DNA from: Janthinobacterium sp.
Lineage (GTDB): Bacteria; Pseudomonadota; Gammaproteobacteria; Burkholderiales; Chitinibacteraceae
Assembly (NCBI GenBank): GCA_025360045.1
Contig: JANYCY010000083.1
Span: 1 to 37,400 of the forward strand
Length of the DNA stretch: 37,400 nt
Reading direction: 5' to 3'
Positions 1 to 7,737 of the stretch are shown here, piece after piece. The notes beneath the pieces are model-generated. The model was not told the DNA's origin, did not search any database, and worked only from the letters and a program-made list of their open reading frames with translations. Made by a program: the position numbers and the translations under genes. Each line of letters begins with the position of its first letter. Within the stretch, counting starts at the first letter, position 1.

Positions 1-162
1 AAGAAGGCCGCCCCGACCAGCACGAAGGCCCCTCACTGCGGATAATCGGCTCGGCGAAAAAGGCTGCTCGCTCGCTGCCTCGCTACCCCTTTTCCGAAAC
101 CCCGATCCGCTTATTCCTCGCTTCGGCGTGCTTCAAGGGGACTTTAAAAAGCCCCCTGCCAA
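1..162. repeat. Partial copy (A) of ~255-bp dispersed repeat
   Basis: This is the right-hand part of a repeat also present, nearly full length, at 10917-11171 and 19677-19932. It begins at AAGAAGGCCGCCCC, which matches 11015 onward, and ends near AAGGGGACTTTAAAAAGCCC, which matches the end of the copy at 19677. The left part lies outside the window. Similarity is interrupted by small differences, so this copy is diverged. The rest of 163-333 holds only the CACAGAG half-repeat and no gene. Confidence 0.8.
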
Positions 163-238
163 GAGTAGGGATAGATACCCAGATTATTGGAGTTGAAAAT
201 ACTCAAAAGCTTATTGGGAACACTTCATTTATGCGCTG

Positions 239-296
239 TTTTTCTCCGTGAAACTCTGTGTTCTCTGTGACCTCTGTGTTTCAAGATTTGGGTTTT
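239..296. repeat. Half-copy of CACAGAG-type repeat upstream of hutX
   Basis: The segment reads TTTCTCCGTGAAACTCTGTG, then TTCTCTGTGACCTCTGTG, and ends TTTCAAGATTTGGG. It is one arm of the hairpin repeat seen complete at 7611-7713, 18705-18856 and 30092-30196; no matching left arm is visible. It lies about 78 bp after repeat copy A, the same spacing as between repeat copy B and the half-copy at 11249. Confidence 0.75.
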
Positions 297-333
297 TCGG
301 CATAAAAATTAGTTAACTATTTTGGAAAAAATC

Positions 334-840
334 ATGAATAACACTCAATCCTTACGTGAACGTCTTAGCAAAAATCCTAGTGTGCTGCTAGAAGGCTTAG
401 CCACCGCCGCAGCATTACCTATGAATGAGGTGATTGAATGCCTGCCAGAGGCTATGTGGCAGCGCCTTGCGGGTGAAAAAATGGCCGAGTTATTGCTGGA
501 AATGGCTAACTGGGGAGATGTGACGGTGATTATGCATAGCAGCGATGTGATTATGGAATTCACAGGCCCGATTCCTGCGGGCGAGCTGAGCCACGGATTT
601 TTTAATCTTCCGGGGCCAACCGGCTTGCATGGGCATTTAAGGGTAAGCCATTGCGGAGCGATTTATGCAATCGAGCGTCCCTTCATGGGCCGAGCCACGG
701 CCTCTGTGCTGTTTACTAATCACGAGGGTGGCGTGATGTTCAAGGTGTTTTTAGGCCGAGTTAGCAGTGGTGAAATCTCTGCCAACCAGCTCGAATCATT
801 GCATCGGTTTTTTGCGAAGGACGAAGTTGTTGCTGGCTAA
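334..840 (+). CDS. hutX: HutX/ChuX-type haem utilisation carrier protein
   Basis: Encodes 168 residues from the ATG at 334; a TTG at 322 would add four residues. The protein resembles the HutX/ChuX family of cytosolic haem carriers, which take haem from the inner-membrane transporter and pass it to breakdown enzymes. Visible family traits are the total length (about 165), the N-terminal segment of short helices (LRERLSKNPSVLLEGLA), and a beta-rich body containing MHSSDVIMEF, GPTGLHGHLRVSHCGAIYAI and MFKVFLGR. Several histidines in this body could bind haem, but I cannot assign the ligands. The next gene, at 942, is on the same strand about 100 bp away and may share the transcript, and a ChaN-type lipoprotein follows at 1830, so the context is haem/iron use. 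I see no clear Fur box upstream; the upstream 300 bp is made of repeats. Confidence 0.85.
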   Translation: MNNTQSLRERLSKNPSVLLEGLATAAALPMNEVIECLPEAMWQRLAGEKMAELLLEMANWGDVTVIMHSSDVIMEFTGPIPAGELSHGFFNLPGPTGLHGHLRVSHCGAIYAIERPFMGRATASVLFTNHEGGVMFKVFLGRVSSGEISANQLESLHRFFAKDEVVAG

Positions 841-941
841 AAAGTAGGATGCGCATTATTTGGGCTATAAGGCATCGAGGGAATGCTGTAATGTTTAAAT
901 GATGATGATTGCTATTTACTACTTTAAAGGCCACACAAGAT

Positions 942-1580
942 ATGCATGATGTCTTAATTTTTGGTGCCAGCCGAGGGCTGGGGCTTTGTCTTGCCAAGGC
1001 CTGCATTTTGCGCGGTGAAAAGGTGGCCGCTATGGTGAGAGCCGAGAGCGATACTGCGGCTTTAAGCGAGCGGGGTATCACTTTGATCATGGGAGATGCT
1101 TTTAGCTTGGATGATTGTATTGCGGCCATCCAGCAAGCGGGTGCATCGAAGGTGATCAGTGTTTTGGGCGGTAAAAATGCAGCTGGGCAGAGGATTGATG
1201 CCTTGGGCAATTTAAATGTGATCGAAGCCATAGAAGTGGCTGCACCTCAAGCGCGGTTTTTACTTGGCACGTCTTTAGGTTGTGGTGATCAATGGGATTC
1301 TTTAGCCGAAGGGGCCAAGCGCATGCTGGGCGAGGCCATTAAAGCTAAAAATCAGGCCGAGCAGCGCTTAGGGCAAAGCGCTTTAGCTTGGATGATTGCA
1401 AGGCCAGCAGGCTTAAGCCATCAGCCGGCTACTGGCCAATATCGTGTGCTGGCAGGGCGCGATGATGCGGGTAATTATTTGCCCAGAGCAGACGTTGCCA
1501 GCGCGATGCTGGAAATCTTTGCCGATGATGAGCGCCTCTATAAAGCGTGGACCATTCTGGGGCCGGTAGATTCTGCCTGA
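942..1580 (+). CDS. NAD(P)-binding reductase-like protein (atypical SDR)
   Basis: Encodes 212 residues from the ATG at 942, preceded by AAAGG at 926-930; a TTG at 909 would add 11 residues without a better ribosome site. Near the N terminus DVLIFGASRGLGLCLAKA is a Rossmann dinucleotide-binding motif (GxxxGxG), followed by an RAE segment where NADP-binding members often carry a basic residue. The protein has the size and layout of atypical short-chain reductases (NAD(P)H-binding family, such as NmrA-like or flavin/biliverdin reductase B-like proteins). It lacks the YxxxK catalytic pair of classical SDRs as far as I can see. Because it follows hutX it may act on haem or a haem breakdown product, but that is inference from position only. 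Confidence 0.75.
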   Translation: MHDVLIFGASRGLGLCLAKACILRGEKVAAMVRAESDTAALSERGITLIMGDAFSLDDCIAAIQQAGASKVISVLGGKNAAGQRIDALGNLNVIEAIEVAAPQARFLLGTSLGCGDQWDSLAEGAKRMLGEAIKAKNQAEQRLGQSALAWMIARPAGLSHQPATGQYRVLAGRDDAGNYLPRADVASAMLEIFADDERLYKAWTILGPVDSA

Positions 1581-1619
1581 TTCTATCTTCACGCTGCTCA
1601 CTTAAGCGGCTTTGCTTGA

Positions 1620-1730
1620 GTTCCCCCCTTTGCAAAAGGGGGGCTAGCGGGGATTTGCTTTGATGTTGGGCTTAAATAAGCAAAAAACCAAAGGCAAATC
1701 TCCCTCAATCCCCTTTTTCTAAGGGGGAAG
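1620..1730. repeat. Inverted repeat with C6/G6 stem arms
   Basis: The left arm reads TTCCCCCCTTTGCAAAAGGG and continues with a GGGGATTTGC segment; the right arm, read on the other strand, is CTTCCCCCTTAGAAAAAGGG followed by a GGGAGATTTGCC segment. The two arms are about 45 bp each around a short centre. This is the layout of a non-autonomous palindromic intergenic element. It fills most of the gap between the reductase-like gene and the ChaN-type gene. No T tract marks it as a classical terminator. Confidence 0.65.
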
Positions 1731-1767
1731 CAAAGCCAACACCTTAAGTGAATTGCATAAACAAAAA

Positions 1768-1790
1768 GCGGTGGGTTTCACCCGCCCTAC
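1768..1790. repeat. GTAGGGCGGGT mini-palindrome
   Basis: GCGGTGGGTTTCACCCGCCC followed by TAC. The reverse complement starts GTAGGGCGGGTGAAACCCAC and matches the short palindromes at 10853-10873 and 19613-19634. It lies about 40 bp upstream of the ChaN-type gene. Confidence 0.6.
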
Positions 1791-1829
1791 GATGATTAGC
1801 CGTCTCAACATTTATTTACTAAGGCTCAT

Positions 1830-2603
1830 ATGTATAAAAAAATCCTCCCTGCCCTCTGTGTTGTGCTGGTTTTAAGCGCATGCGCCAATAGCCCAGCTAG
1901 TGCGCCGTTTGCGGGTAAATCTTATGTGCTGATGGGCGAAGTGCACGATAACGCCTTGGGGCATCAGGCCCGTTTTCAGGCTTTAGAAAAAGCGGTACAA
2001 GCTGGCTGGCGTCCGGCGATTGCCATGGAGCAGTTTGATGTAGAGCGTCAGGCAGATTTAGAGCAGGCGCGTTTGGAGCAGCCGAATAATCCTGATTATT
2101 TAATTCAAAAAATTGGCGGCAAGCGTTGGGATTGGCCGCTGTATCGGCCGGTGATCGAGTTGGCTATGCGCTACGATTTACCGATTATTGCGGCTAATTT
2201 ATCGCGCCAAGACGCATCCAAAGTCGTGAAATCTGGCCTTACTGCGCTCGCTAATGCAGAAGAGTTGGGTCTTGCTCAGCCCTTACCTGCCGGCTTGCTG
2301 GCAGCCCAGCGTGAAGAAGTGCGCGTAGGACATTGCAATAAACTGCCAGAAAACTTACTTGATGGCATGGCGCAGGCGCAAATCGCCCGGGATGCGGTGA
2401 TGGCCAAGGTGATGAAGCCTTATCAGGCACGGGGCGTGGTGCTGCTGGCTGGCAATGGTCATGTGCGCCGCGATATGGGCGTGCCGGTCTGGCTGCCCAA
2501 TACCTTATCAATGGGCTTTGTTGAAGGCAGTAAGCAGGGCGCTTTTGATCAGGAACAGCTGATTGATGTAGCAAAAAGAAATGATCCATGCGCTAGCTTG
2601 TAG
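1830..2603 (+). CDS. ChaN-type haem-binding lipoprotein (Tiki superfamily)
   Basis: Encodes 257 residues starting with a lipoprotein signal peptide, MYKKILPALCVVLVLSAC, with a clear lipobox (LSAC, lipidated Cys18). The mature part carries motifs typical of the ChaN-like family: LMGEVHDNALGHQARF, AMEQFD, and GNGHVRRDMGVPVW near the C terminus. Known ChaN (Campylobacter) is an outer-membrane-anchored haem-binding protein controlled by iron; related domains in other proteins are metal-dependent proteases (Tiki). The start is supported by AAGG six bases upstream of the ATG. It lies behind the HutX-type carrier gene, which supports a haem role, although a 250-bp gap with two repeats separates it from the preceding gene, so it may have its own promoter. 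Confidence 0.8.
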   Translation: MYKKILPALCVVLVLSACANSPASAPFAGKSYVLMGEVHDNALGHQARFQALEKAVQAGWRPAIAMEQFDVERQADLEQARLEQPNNPDYLIQKIGGKRWDWPLYRPVIELAMRYDLPIIAANLSRQDASKVVKSGLTALANAEELGLAQPLPAGLLAAQREEVRVGHCNKLPENLLDGMAQAQIARDAVMAKVMKPYQARGVVLLAGNGHVRRDMGVPVWLPNTLSMGFVEGSKQGAFDQEQLIDVAKRNDPCASL

Positions 2604-2750
2604 AAGCGGGCAAGTAGATTTTTTTTGAATAGGCTTGAATACGCGGAGTGTAATGACGAGTGTTTTTTGTTTGGTGCAGGTCAATTTTTATGTGAATAAA
2701 GGATGGCTTGTTGTTAATAAAAAAACTTAAGTGTATTGCCACGAGTTTTA

Positions 2751-2792
2751 AAAAATGTCGTACTAGGGTTGCAACTCTAGTACGACATTTTT
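2751..2792 (+). terminator. Strong hairpin terminator, possibly bidirectional
   Basis: AAAAATGTCGTACTAG and CTAGTACGACATTTTT form a perfect 16-bp stem around a ten-base loop (GGTTGCAACT), with an A run on one side and a T run on the other. It lies 150 bp after the ChaN-type gene and is the only obvious stop signal in the 497-bp gap before the next gene. Such a long perfect stem could equally be a repeat element. Confidence 0.65.
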
Positions 2793-3014
2793 ATGGGCGA
2801 AACAATCAGGAGTATGTTGTATAACATAAATTTTAGAACTACGATTTAGTGTCTGTCAGTAATATGAGCGAGCAAGATTATTAGGGATAAGCCGCTGATT
2901 TTATAGATAGTATTGGAGAGTGCCCATCGATAGTTGAATGCGCAGTAGTCATCTACATTAGAATTAAGTAATATAAATACGATAATTGCACTTGCGATCA
3001 ATTAATATTCGTTT

Positions 3015-3030
3015 GTTTTATCGATAAAAC
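3015..3030. promoter_or_regulatory. Perfect 16-bp palindrome upstream of the EAL gene
   Basis: GTTTTATCGATAAAAC is a perfect palindrome about 70 bp before the TTG start at 3101, in an AT-rich stretch. It could be an operator for a dimeric regulator of the phosphodiesterase gene. The gap 2604-3100 otherwise holds only the hairpin at 2751-2792 and no convincing gene. Confidence 0.3.
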
Positions 3031-3100
3031 GATTGAAAATCTCTGGATTAATGTCGTAAATAGCCCCTATTCACCGCGATAAAGTGCCGGGTGCTGAGTA

Positions 3101-5728
3101 TTGCGCAGTGAAATCCTTAAAAAGTTGAGGCAAGTTTTGGGACTAAAAAAATTGAGATGGCGTGGGCGGGTGTCACTCCAGTTTGCAGTGACGGCAACAT
3201 TTATTGTGATGTTGGTGCTAACACTGGGGGCGATCATCACATTGCAAATGCGCAATCAATCAAAAATGCTTAAAGATTTAAGTAGTAAAATTATTTCTGC
3301 TGAGGTGGTGGCTGTTCGTAGCGATTTAAAAGTTTTTTTGCGTGCACCGGCATTGGCAAATAGAATGATTGCGGTGCTCATGAACGAGCAGTATTCGCCT
3401 TTAGCCCAAGATTTGTCTCAATTTGAAGCGCCTTTTGCCCACATCCTAGGTCGTGTATTTCCTGATCAAAAACAGCTTAGCTTGATATCTTTTGGCTCGA
3501 TTCATGGTGAGTATATTGCGATTAGTCGAGAGATTTTAAGTAATCAATTTTCCTTATTGCTTAAAGACAGTAGAACAAAAGGAAATTTAAACTTTTATAA
3601 GGGTTTACAGTCTAGTGATCCTGTTTTAAATCAGTTTGCTAATTATGATCCTCGGCCTCGGCCTTGGTATGCACCGGTTAGTAAAAGTAAAACGCCATCG
3701 TGGACTGCTGCTTATCAAGATTATGATGCTGTACAAGGCGTTACTATTTCATTTAGTAGCCCGCTTTATGACAAACAAATGAATTTTATTGGTGTGGTAG
3801 CCAGTGATATTAAATTAGATAATTTTGATGGCTATTTGCGGAATAGTCCTAATCTTGGAAATGGTGTTATTTATATTGTGGGTGAAAATAATGAATTAAT
3901 TTCACATTCTACGCATGAAACCCCATTACCACACACTCCACTATTAGAACTATCCAATCAAGAAAGCGCTAAATTGCTTAAATCAACAGATAGCTCTAAT
4001 GCAATGTTGAAAAAAAGCGCGCAGTTTCTAGCGGATAAAAAATTACAAGATTTTGAATTTGATTTAAATGGTGAAAAAATATACGGCCGAGTATCTCCTA
4101 TGGTCGATAATAGTGGGTTAAATTGGCGTATCGTTATTCTTATTCCTGAGCGTGATCTACTGGGTACGCTAAAGAAAGACATGTTAGTCACTTTATTTAT
4201 TGTTTTAGCGATTGGTCTATTTGCTGCTTTTGTTGCTTGGAAAATGATTGCCAGTATTACTAAACCCATTTTACTTGCAGCACAAACGGCTAGATTGCTA
4301 GCCAAGCAAGAATGGCAACCAACTATTTCTGGCGGGCTGCAGTTAAAAGAAACTAAATTACTTGCAAATGCTTTTGATGAAATGTCGAGCGCATTATCTA
4401 ATTCTTTTGATAAATTAAATTATCGCATTCGCCATGACCATATTACAGGCTTACTCAGTCGTGAAGGGCTATTAGAAGAAATGCTCGAGTTGGTGAAAAA
4501 ATCGCCTTATATGAAATGGGATGCTTTATTTTTAATTGGTTTGGATAATTATAGAAGTATCCATGACAGTATTGGTTATGAGCAGGGCGAAGAATTACTT
4601 TGTGCTATTGTTAATAATCTAAAACAAAAATTACCTGAGCGTGCCTTATTTGCTCGGGTGGCAGAAACCGAATTCGTCGTTTGCCTACCCGTTGATTTTA
4701 ATGCCACTTGCTTAGATGATCTGATTCAAATTTATTTAGATAGTTTTTCTCAATCATTTCACCTGCAATATGATGAAGTACTGATTACCGCTAGCCTTGG
4801 CGTTGTTTGTACGAGTTTTAATCATTTAGACGTCATTGAAAATTTACGTAATGCGAGTATGGCGCTGAGTAAGGCAAAGGAAAAAGGCCCTATTTCCTAT
4901 GAAGTATTTCAAGGCAGCATGGCTGAGCAGTCTGCAAAGAAAATACACTTAATTGCAGAGCTTAATGCAGCCATAGAGAAAAATGAATTTAGAGTTTATT
5001 TTCAGCCGGTGGTTAGATTAAGCGATAGCAAAGTGGTAGGGGCCGAGGCCTTGGTGCGCTGGCAGAGTGGGCAGCGCGGCTTGGTCGCTCCTGGTGTGTT
5101 TATTCCTTTAGCAGAAGAATCTGGGCTGATTTTATCGATAGGGCATTGGGTGCTGCGTGAATCATGTCGACAAATTGCTGAGCGTTTAAAAAATGGCTGG
5201 GCCAGTGATTTTGATGTGCATGTGAATGTGTCGGTACGACAATTGATTCAGTCTGATTTTTATCAAAAATTAGAAAGTACGCTAAGTGAATTTTCATTGT
5301 CTCCGCATAATCTTACTCTAGAAATTACTGAATCTATTTTGATTGAAGACAGTAATGTGATTGCCACTTTGATTAGCCGAATCAGAATGCTGGGGGTATC
5401 GATTGCGATTGATGATTTTGGCACTGGCTATTCTTCGATGTCTTATTTGCATCAATTTGCTTTTGATTGCTTGAAAATTGATCAGTCTTTTGTGAGCCGC
5501 TTTTTAGAAAATAATAAGAGTGAAGCCATCGTCTCGGCCATTATTCGTCTTGCCGATGGCTTTGATGTGCCCTTGGTGGCGGAAGGGGTAGAGACGCCTG
5601 AGCAAGCGCAAAGATTGCATGAATTGGGCTGCCAACGCGCCCAAGGCTATTACTTCGGCCGCCCTGTGCCCTTGGATGAATGGCCTGCGCAATGGTGTGG
5701 CTCCGGCAAGTCTGGGCCGATGTCCTAA
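3101..5728 (+). CDS. Membrane c-di-GMP phosphodiesterase: Cache-HAMP-degenerate GGDEF-EAL
   Basis: Encodes 875 residues. A first membrane helix at about residues 24-48 and a second at about 361-382 enclose a periplasmic Cache-type sensor region (PRPRPWYAPV, SWTAAYQDYD, IGVVASDIKL). A HAMP-like linker follows, then a GGDEF-like domain whose signature is AETEF (residues 521-525) instead of GGDEF, so diguanylate cyclase activity is unlikely. The C-terminal EAL domain looks complete: EAL at 649-651, an HVNVSVRQL segment, LEITES, DDFGTGYSS from 771, a lysine in CLKIDQSF, and AEGVET. The likely job is to sense a small periplasmic ligand and hydrolyse c-di-GMP, lowering it and favouring motility over biofilm. 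TTG at 3101 is the first possible start after an in-frame stop (TGA at 3095) and has only a weak ribosome site. The gene is AT-rich compared with its neighbours and ends 4 bp inside the converging acetyltransferase gene. Confidence 0.9.
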   Translation: MRSEILKKLRQVLGLKKLRWRGRVSLQFAVTATFIVMLVLTLGAIITLQMRNQSKMLKDLSSKIISAEVVAVRSDLKVFLRAPALANRMIAVLMNEQYSPLAQDLSQFEAPFAHILGRVFPDQKQLSLISFGSIHGEYIAISREILSNQFSLLLKDSRTKGNLNFYKGLQSSDPVLNQFANYDPRPRPWYAPVSKSKTPSWTAAYQDYDAVQGVTISFSSPLYDKQMNFIGVVASDIKLDNFDGYLRNSPNLGNGVIYIVGENNELISHSTHETPLPHTPLLELSNQESAKLLKSTDSSNAMLKKSAQFLADKKLQDFEFDLNGEKIYGRVSPMVDNSGLNWRIVILIPERDLLGTLKKDMLVTLFIVLAIGLFAAFVAWKMIASITKPILLAAQTARLLAKQEWQPTISGGLQLKETKLLANAFDEMSSALSNSFDKLNYRIRHDHITGLLSREGLLEEMLELVKKSPYMKWDALFLIGLDNYRSIHDSIGYEQGEELLCAIVNNLKQKLPERALFARVAETEFVVCLPVDFNATCLDDLIQIYLDSFSQSFHLQYDEVLITASLGVVCTSFNHLDVIENLRNASMALSKAKEKGPISYEVFQGSMAEQSAKKIHLIAELNAAIEKNEFRVYFQPVVRLSDSKVVGAEALVRWQSGQRGLVAPGVFIPLAEESGLILSIGHWVLRESCRQIAERLKNGWASDFDVHVNVSVRQLIQSDFYQKLESTLSEFSLSPHNLTLEITESILIEDSNVIATLISRIRMLGVSIAIDDFGTGYSSMSYLHQFAFDCLKIDQSFVSRFLENNKSEAIVSAIIRLADGFDVPLVAEGVETPEQAQRLHELGCQRAQGYYFGRPVPLDEWPAQWCGSGKSGPMS

Positions 5729-6225
5729 GCCTTGCGGCTCATGGCGTTTTCATCGGTATCGGGCTTGAGTACGAGCAATTCAGCCGCGGATGCTTGCACA
5801 AAGCCCAATCGATCGAGCAGCTTTTTAGAGCGGTAGTTGCTCTGTTTTAAAATCGCAAAATATTGCTTGATACCATAGTGCTGAGCTAATTCTTGCAATG
5901 CGGCACTGACCGCTTCTTGTGCAATGCCTTTACCCCAGTGCTTGCTGGATAATTCATAAGCAAGTAGGGCGTGTTGATCGCAGATAGTCACCTGCACATG
6001 CTGGGATGCTGTTAGCCTGATCACCCAATTTAGCCATTGCTCAGAACCATCTGGGGAAGCTCTTGCTTCTAGTTTGCTAAAGCGAGCGTGCAGACTATCG
6101 ACAGATGCGGGGGGCGCATTTTCAAACTCGTAAATGGCTGGATCACTCAAAACGACAAACATCGCCTCTGCATGGTCGGCAGTTTGCGGCTCTAAAATTA
6201 ATGCAGCCGTATTGAGTGTTCTCAT
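5725..6225 (-). CDS. GNAT family N-acetyltransferase (RimJ/RimL-like), copy 1
   Basis: Encodes 166 residues. It starts LNTAALILEPQTADHAEAMF, the usual opening strand and helix of the Acetyltransf_3 type, and has the acetyl-CoA loop in HWGKGIAQEAVSAAL, followed by YRSKKLLDRLGFVQ, the conserved C-terminal helix and strand. Substrate cannot be told from sequence. The start at 6225 has AAAGGGA nine bases upstream, inside the end of the preceding gene; only 2 bp separate the two acetyltransferase genes, so they are co-transcribed and probably co-translated. Its stop overlaps the stop of the converging EAL gene by 4 bp, with no terminator between them. Confidence 0.85.
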   Translation of the reverse strand: MRTLNTAALILEPQTADHAEAMFVVLSDPAIYEFENAPPASVDSLHARFSKLEARASPDGSEQWLNWVIRLTASQHVQVTICDQHALLAYELSSKHWGKGIAQEAVSAALQELAQHYGIKQYFAILKQSNYRSKKLLDRLGFVQASAAELLVLKPDTDENAMSRKA

Positions 6226-6227
6226 AT

Positions 6228-6797
6228 TTACCAGTCCCTTTTGAGCCGCGCATATTGCAATAAATCATGGTGCTGCCCATGCCAAAATCCCGCCTCCCTA
6301 AAGCAGCCTTCTTGCACAAAACCAAGCGACTCTAGAGATTTAATCGACGCAGTATTTTGCGGATGCACCTGAGCCTGAACGCGATTAAGCGCCATATGCT
6401 GAAAGCCCCAAGCCAAGATCGCCAGCAAAGCTTCACGCATCAGGCCTTGGCCCCAGTGGCCTTGCGCCAGCTCGTAGCCGATATGGCAGTGCTTACCATT
6501 TTTATCCCATTTAAATAGCCCGCAACTACCAACGATTTCCCCCTGATATTCAATTCCCCAGCGCGTGCCAGGGTTGGGCATAGTGCGCCAGTTAGCAAAA
6601 ATATCGATCAACTGGCTTGCTGCTGCCAGATTGAGCATGACATCACATCCAAACCAGCGCATGGCGTCTGCATCACTATGAATGGCAAAGATCGCTGGTG
6701 CATCATCTGCAACAAGCTCACGCAGTCTTAAGCGCGGGGTTTGAATGAGGGGAAAAGAGGATTGAGCACGATCAGGCAATGAGTAAGCCCGCCGCAT
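6228..6797 (-). CDS. GNAT family N-acetyltransferase (RimJ/RimL-like), copy 2
   Basis: Encodes 189 residues. The segment PLIQTPRLRLRELVADDAPA is the standard N-terminal strand of ribosomal-protein-type acetyltransferases, YELAQGHWGQGLMREALLA is the acetyl-CoA binding motif, and PQNTASIKSLESLGFVQEG is the conserved C-terminal part. It differs clearly from the neighbouring GNAT protein, so the pair is an old duplication or two recruited genes rather than a recent copy. The ATG at 6797 overlaps the end of the upstream small gene by 26 bp and has only AAAG as ribosome site; a later start would cut into the first conserved strand, so 6797 is kept. Substrate unknown. Confidence 0.88.
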   Translation of the reverse strand: MRRAYSLPDRAQSSFPLIQTPRLRLRELVADDAPAIFAIHSDADAMRWFGCDVMLNLAAASQLIDIFANWRTMPNPGTRWGIEYQGEIVGSCGLFKWDKNGKHCHIGYELAQGHWGQGLMREALLAILAWGFQHMALNRVQAQVHPQNTASIKSLESLGFVQEGCFREAGFWHGQHHDLLQYARLKRDW

Positions 6798-7026
6798 TTA
6801 ATCTTTGCGCAATCGAATTAAGATCCCCCTCATATTCCCAATACATCACCCGTCCATGCGATGAGCTGACCAGCAGATATTTTTCGGTAACGGATTGAAT
6901 TCGCTCAATCGCGATCAGTTTTTCTAAGAAAGGCTCGTCATGGAATTCTTCGACGATTTCTTGATTCTCAGCGGTGTAGCCATGCACCAGCATGGCGGTG
7001 CGAACTCTTAGAGCGATGTATTTCAT
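6772..7026 (-). CDS. Small hypothetical protein (84 aa)
   Basis: I do not recognise this protein. It starts MKYIALRVRTAMLVHGYTAE and ends with NSIAQRLNAAGLLIA; it is acidic, has no signal peptide or membrane segment, and contains an ISF-like mix of charged helices and short strands. The start at 7026 is chosen because AAGGAC stands six bases before the ATG. The open frame runs upstream to 7317, but only through a palindromic repeat (7058-7133) and the debris of a flavodoxin gene, so the long 181-residue version is very probably an artefact. It overlaps the following acetyltransferase gene by 26 bp, so the three genes likely form an operon. Confidence 0.6.
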   Translation of the reverse strand: MKYIALRVRTAMLVHGYTAENQEIVEEFHDEPFLEKLIAIERIQSVTEKYLLVSSSHGRVMYWEYEGDLNSIAQRLNAAGLLIA

Positions 7027-7057
7027 GGCGTGTCCTTGGTGATTGATGAATAAAAAA

Positions 7058-7133
7058 TCGTCATCCCCGAGTGTATTTATCGGGGATCCAGCCGCGCAGC
7101 TGGATTCCCGCCAAAGGCATGCGGGAATGACGA
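7058..7133. repeat. 76-bp palindromic repeat (TCGTCATCCCCG...CGGGAATGACGA)
   Basis: The outer arms TCGTCATCCCCG and CGGGAATGACGA are near-perfect inverted repeats. Inside lie GGGGATCCAGC and GCTGGATTCCCG, a second nested inverted pair around a GCGCA centre. The layout recalls the CATTCCCG/GGGAATCC palindromes scattered through Neisseria and other betaproteobacteria. It sits between the small hypothetical gene and the flavodoxin remnant, and an open frame passes through it by chance. Confidence 0.8.
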
Positions 7134-7172
7134 TGTTGTTGTCGCTGGAAATTAATAGGAGCCAGCTGTACT

Positions 7173-7553
7173 TCAATGAGCTGATGGTGTCGTCGCCGAA
7201 GTAAACACTATCTTGTTGCCAAGCAAAGCCCAGAGGTTCAAAGATCTTCCGTATGTCACTAGGGTCTGTTGACGTTTCATTCGCGGCTGCGTTGGCTGCA
7301 GTTTTGGGGCTGAACAAGGCAAAAATTGCGCCGAAGGCCCTCTCATATAGGTTGGGCTGCCAAAGATAATCGCGTCCGCCTGATCGAGCTGTGCCCAGAT
7401 GGCTTCGTCAATAAAACGCCCGGCAATGATTTCTGTCCCGCTGATGCGGTAAATCGATGGCGTGGCCAACTCTTTGGCAGCGGCGAAAATGGCTTCAGCC
7501 AATTGAGCCGTCGTGCCGCTGGCTGAGTGATAAATGATAACAATGGATGGCAT
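7173..7553 (-). pseudogene. Truncated flavodoxin / NADPH-dependent FMN reductase-like gene
   Basis: From the ATG at 7553 the first 77 codons encode a good flavodoxin start: PSIVIIYHSASGTTAQLAEA has the phosphate-binding loop after the first strand, and QADAIIFGSPTYMRGPSAQF (ending near 7323) is the second FMN-contact region, typical of WrbA-like proteins of about 190 residues. After SAQF the expected sequence is lost: the frame runs through unrelated low-quality residues to a stop at 7173, giving 126 residues in all. The second half of the domain is missing, so this is a decayed or truncated gene. A palindromic repeat lies 40 bp beyond the stop. A frame change plus deletion, or a rearrangement at the repeat, could explain it. 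Confidence 0.65.
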
Positions 7554-7610
7554 GGGTTTGCGCCTGTGATTTGCTAGAGTTATGGCTGAGGCTAAGGGGG
7601 CAAAATCTCG

Positions 7611-7713
7611 GACCACAGAGAACACAGAGAGCACAGAGTTTCACAGAGGAAATGATAGATTTAATGGTTTTCTCTGTGACCTCTGTGTCCTCGTTTTACT
7701 CTGTGGTTCAAGG
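7611..7713. repeat. Complete CACAGAG-type hairpin repeat
   Basis: The left arm has ACCACAGAGAACACAGAGAG followed by CACAGAGTTTCACAGAG; the right arm has TTTTCTCTGTGACCTCTGTG and ends CTCTGTGGTTCAAGG. The arms pair over roughly 40 bp, and each is itself a run of near-identical CACAGAG units. It lies between the end of the RND pump gene and the flavodoxin remnant. Confidence 0.85.
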
Positions 7714-7737
7714 TTTAGCTCCTTAACAAGGCAGGAC

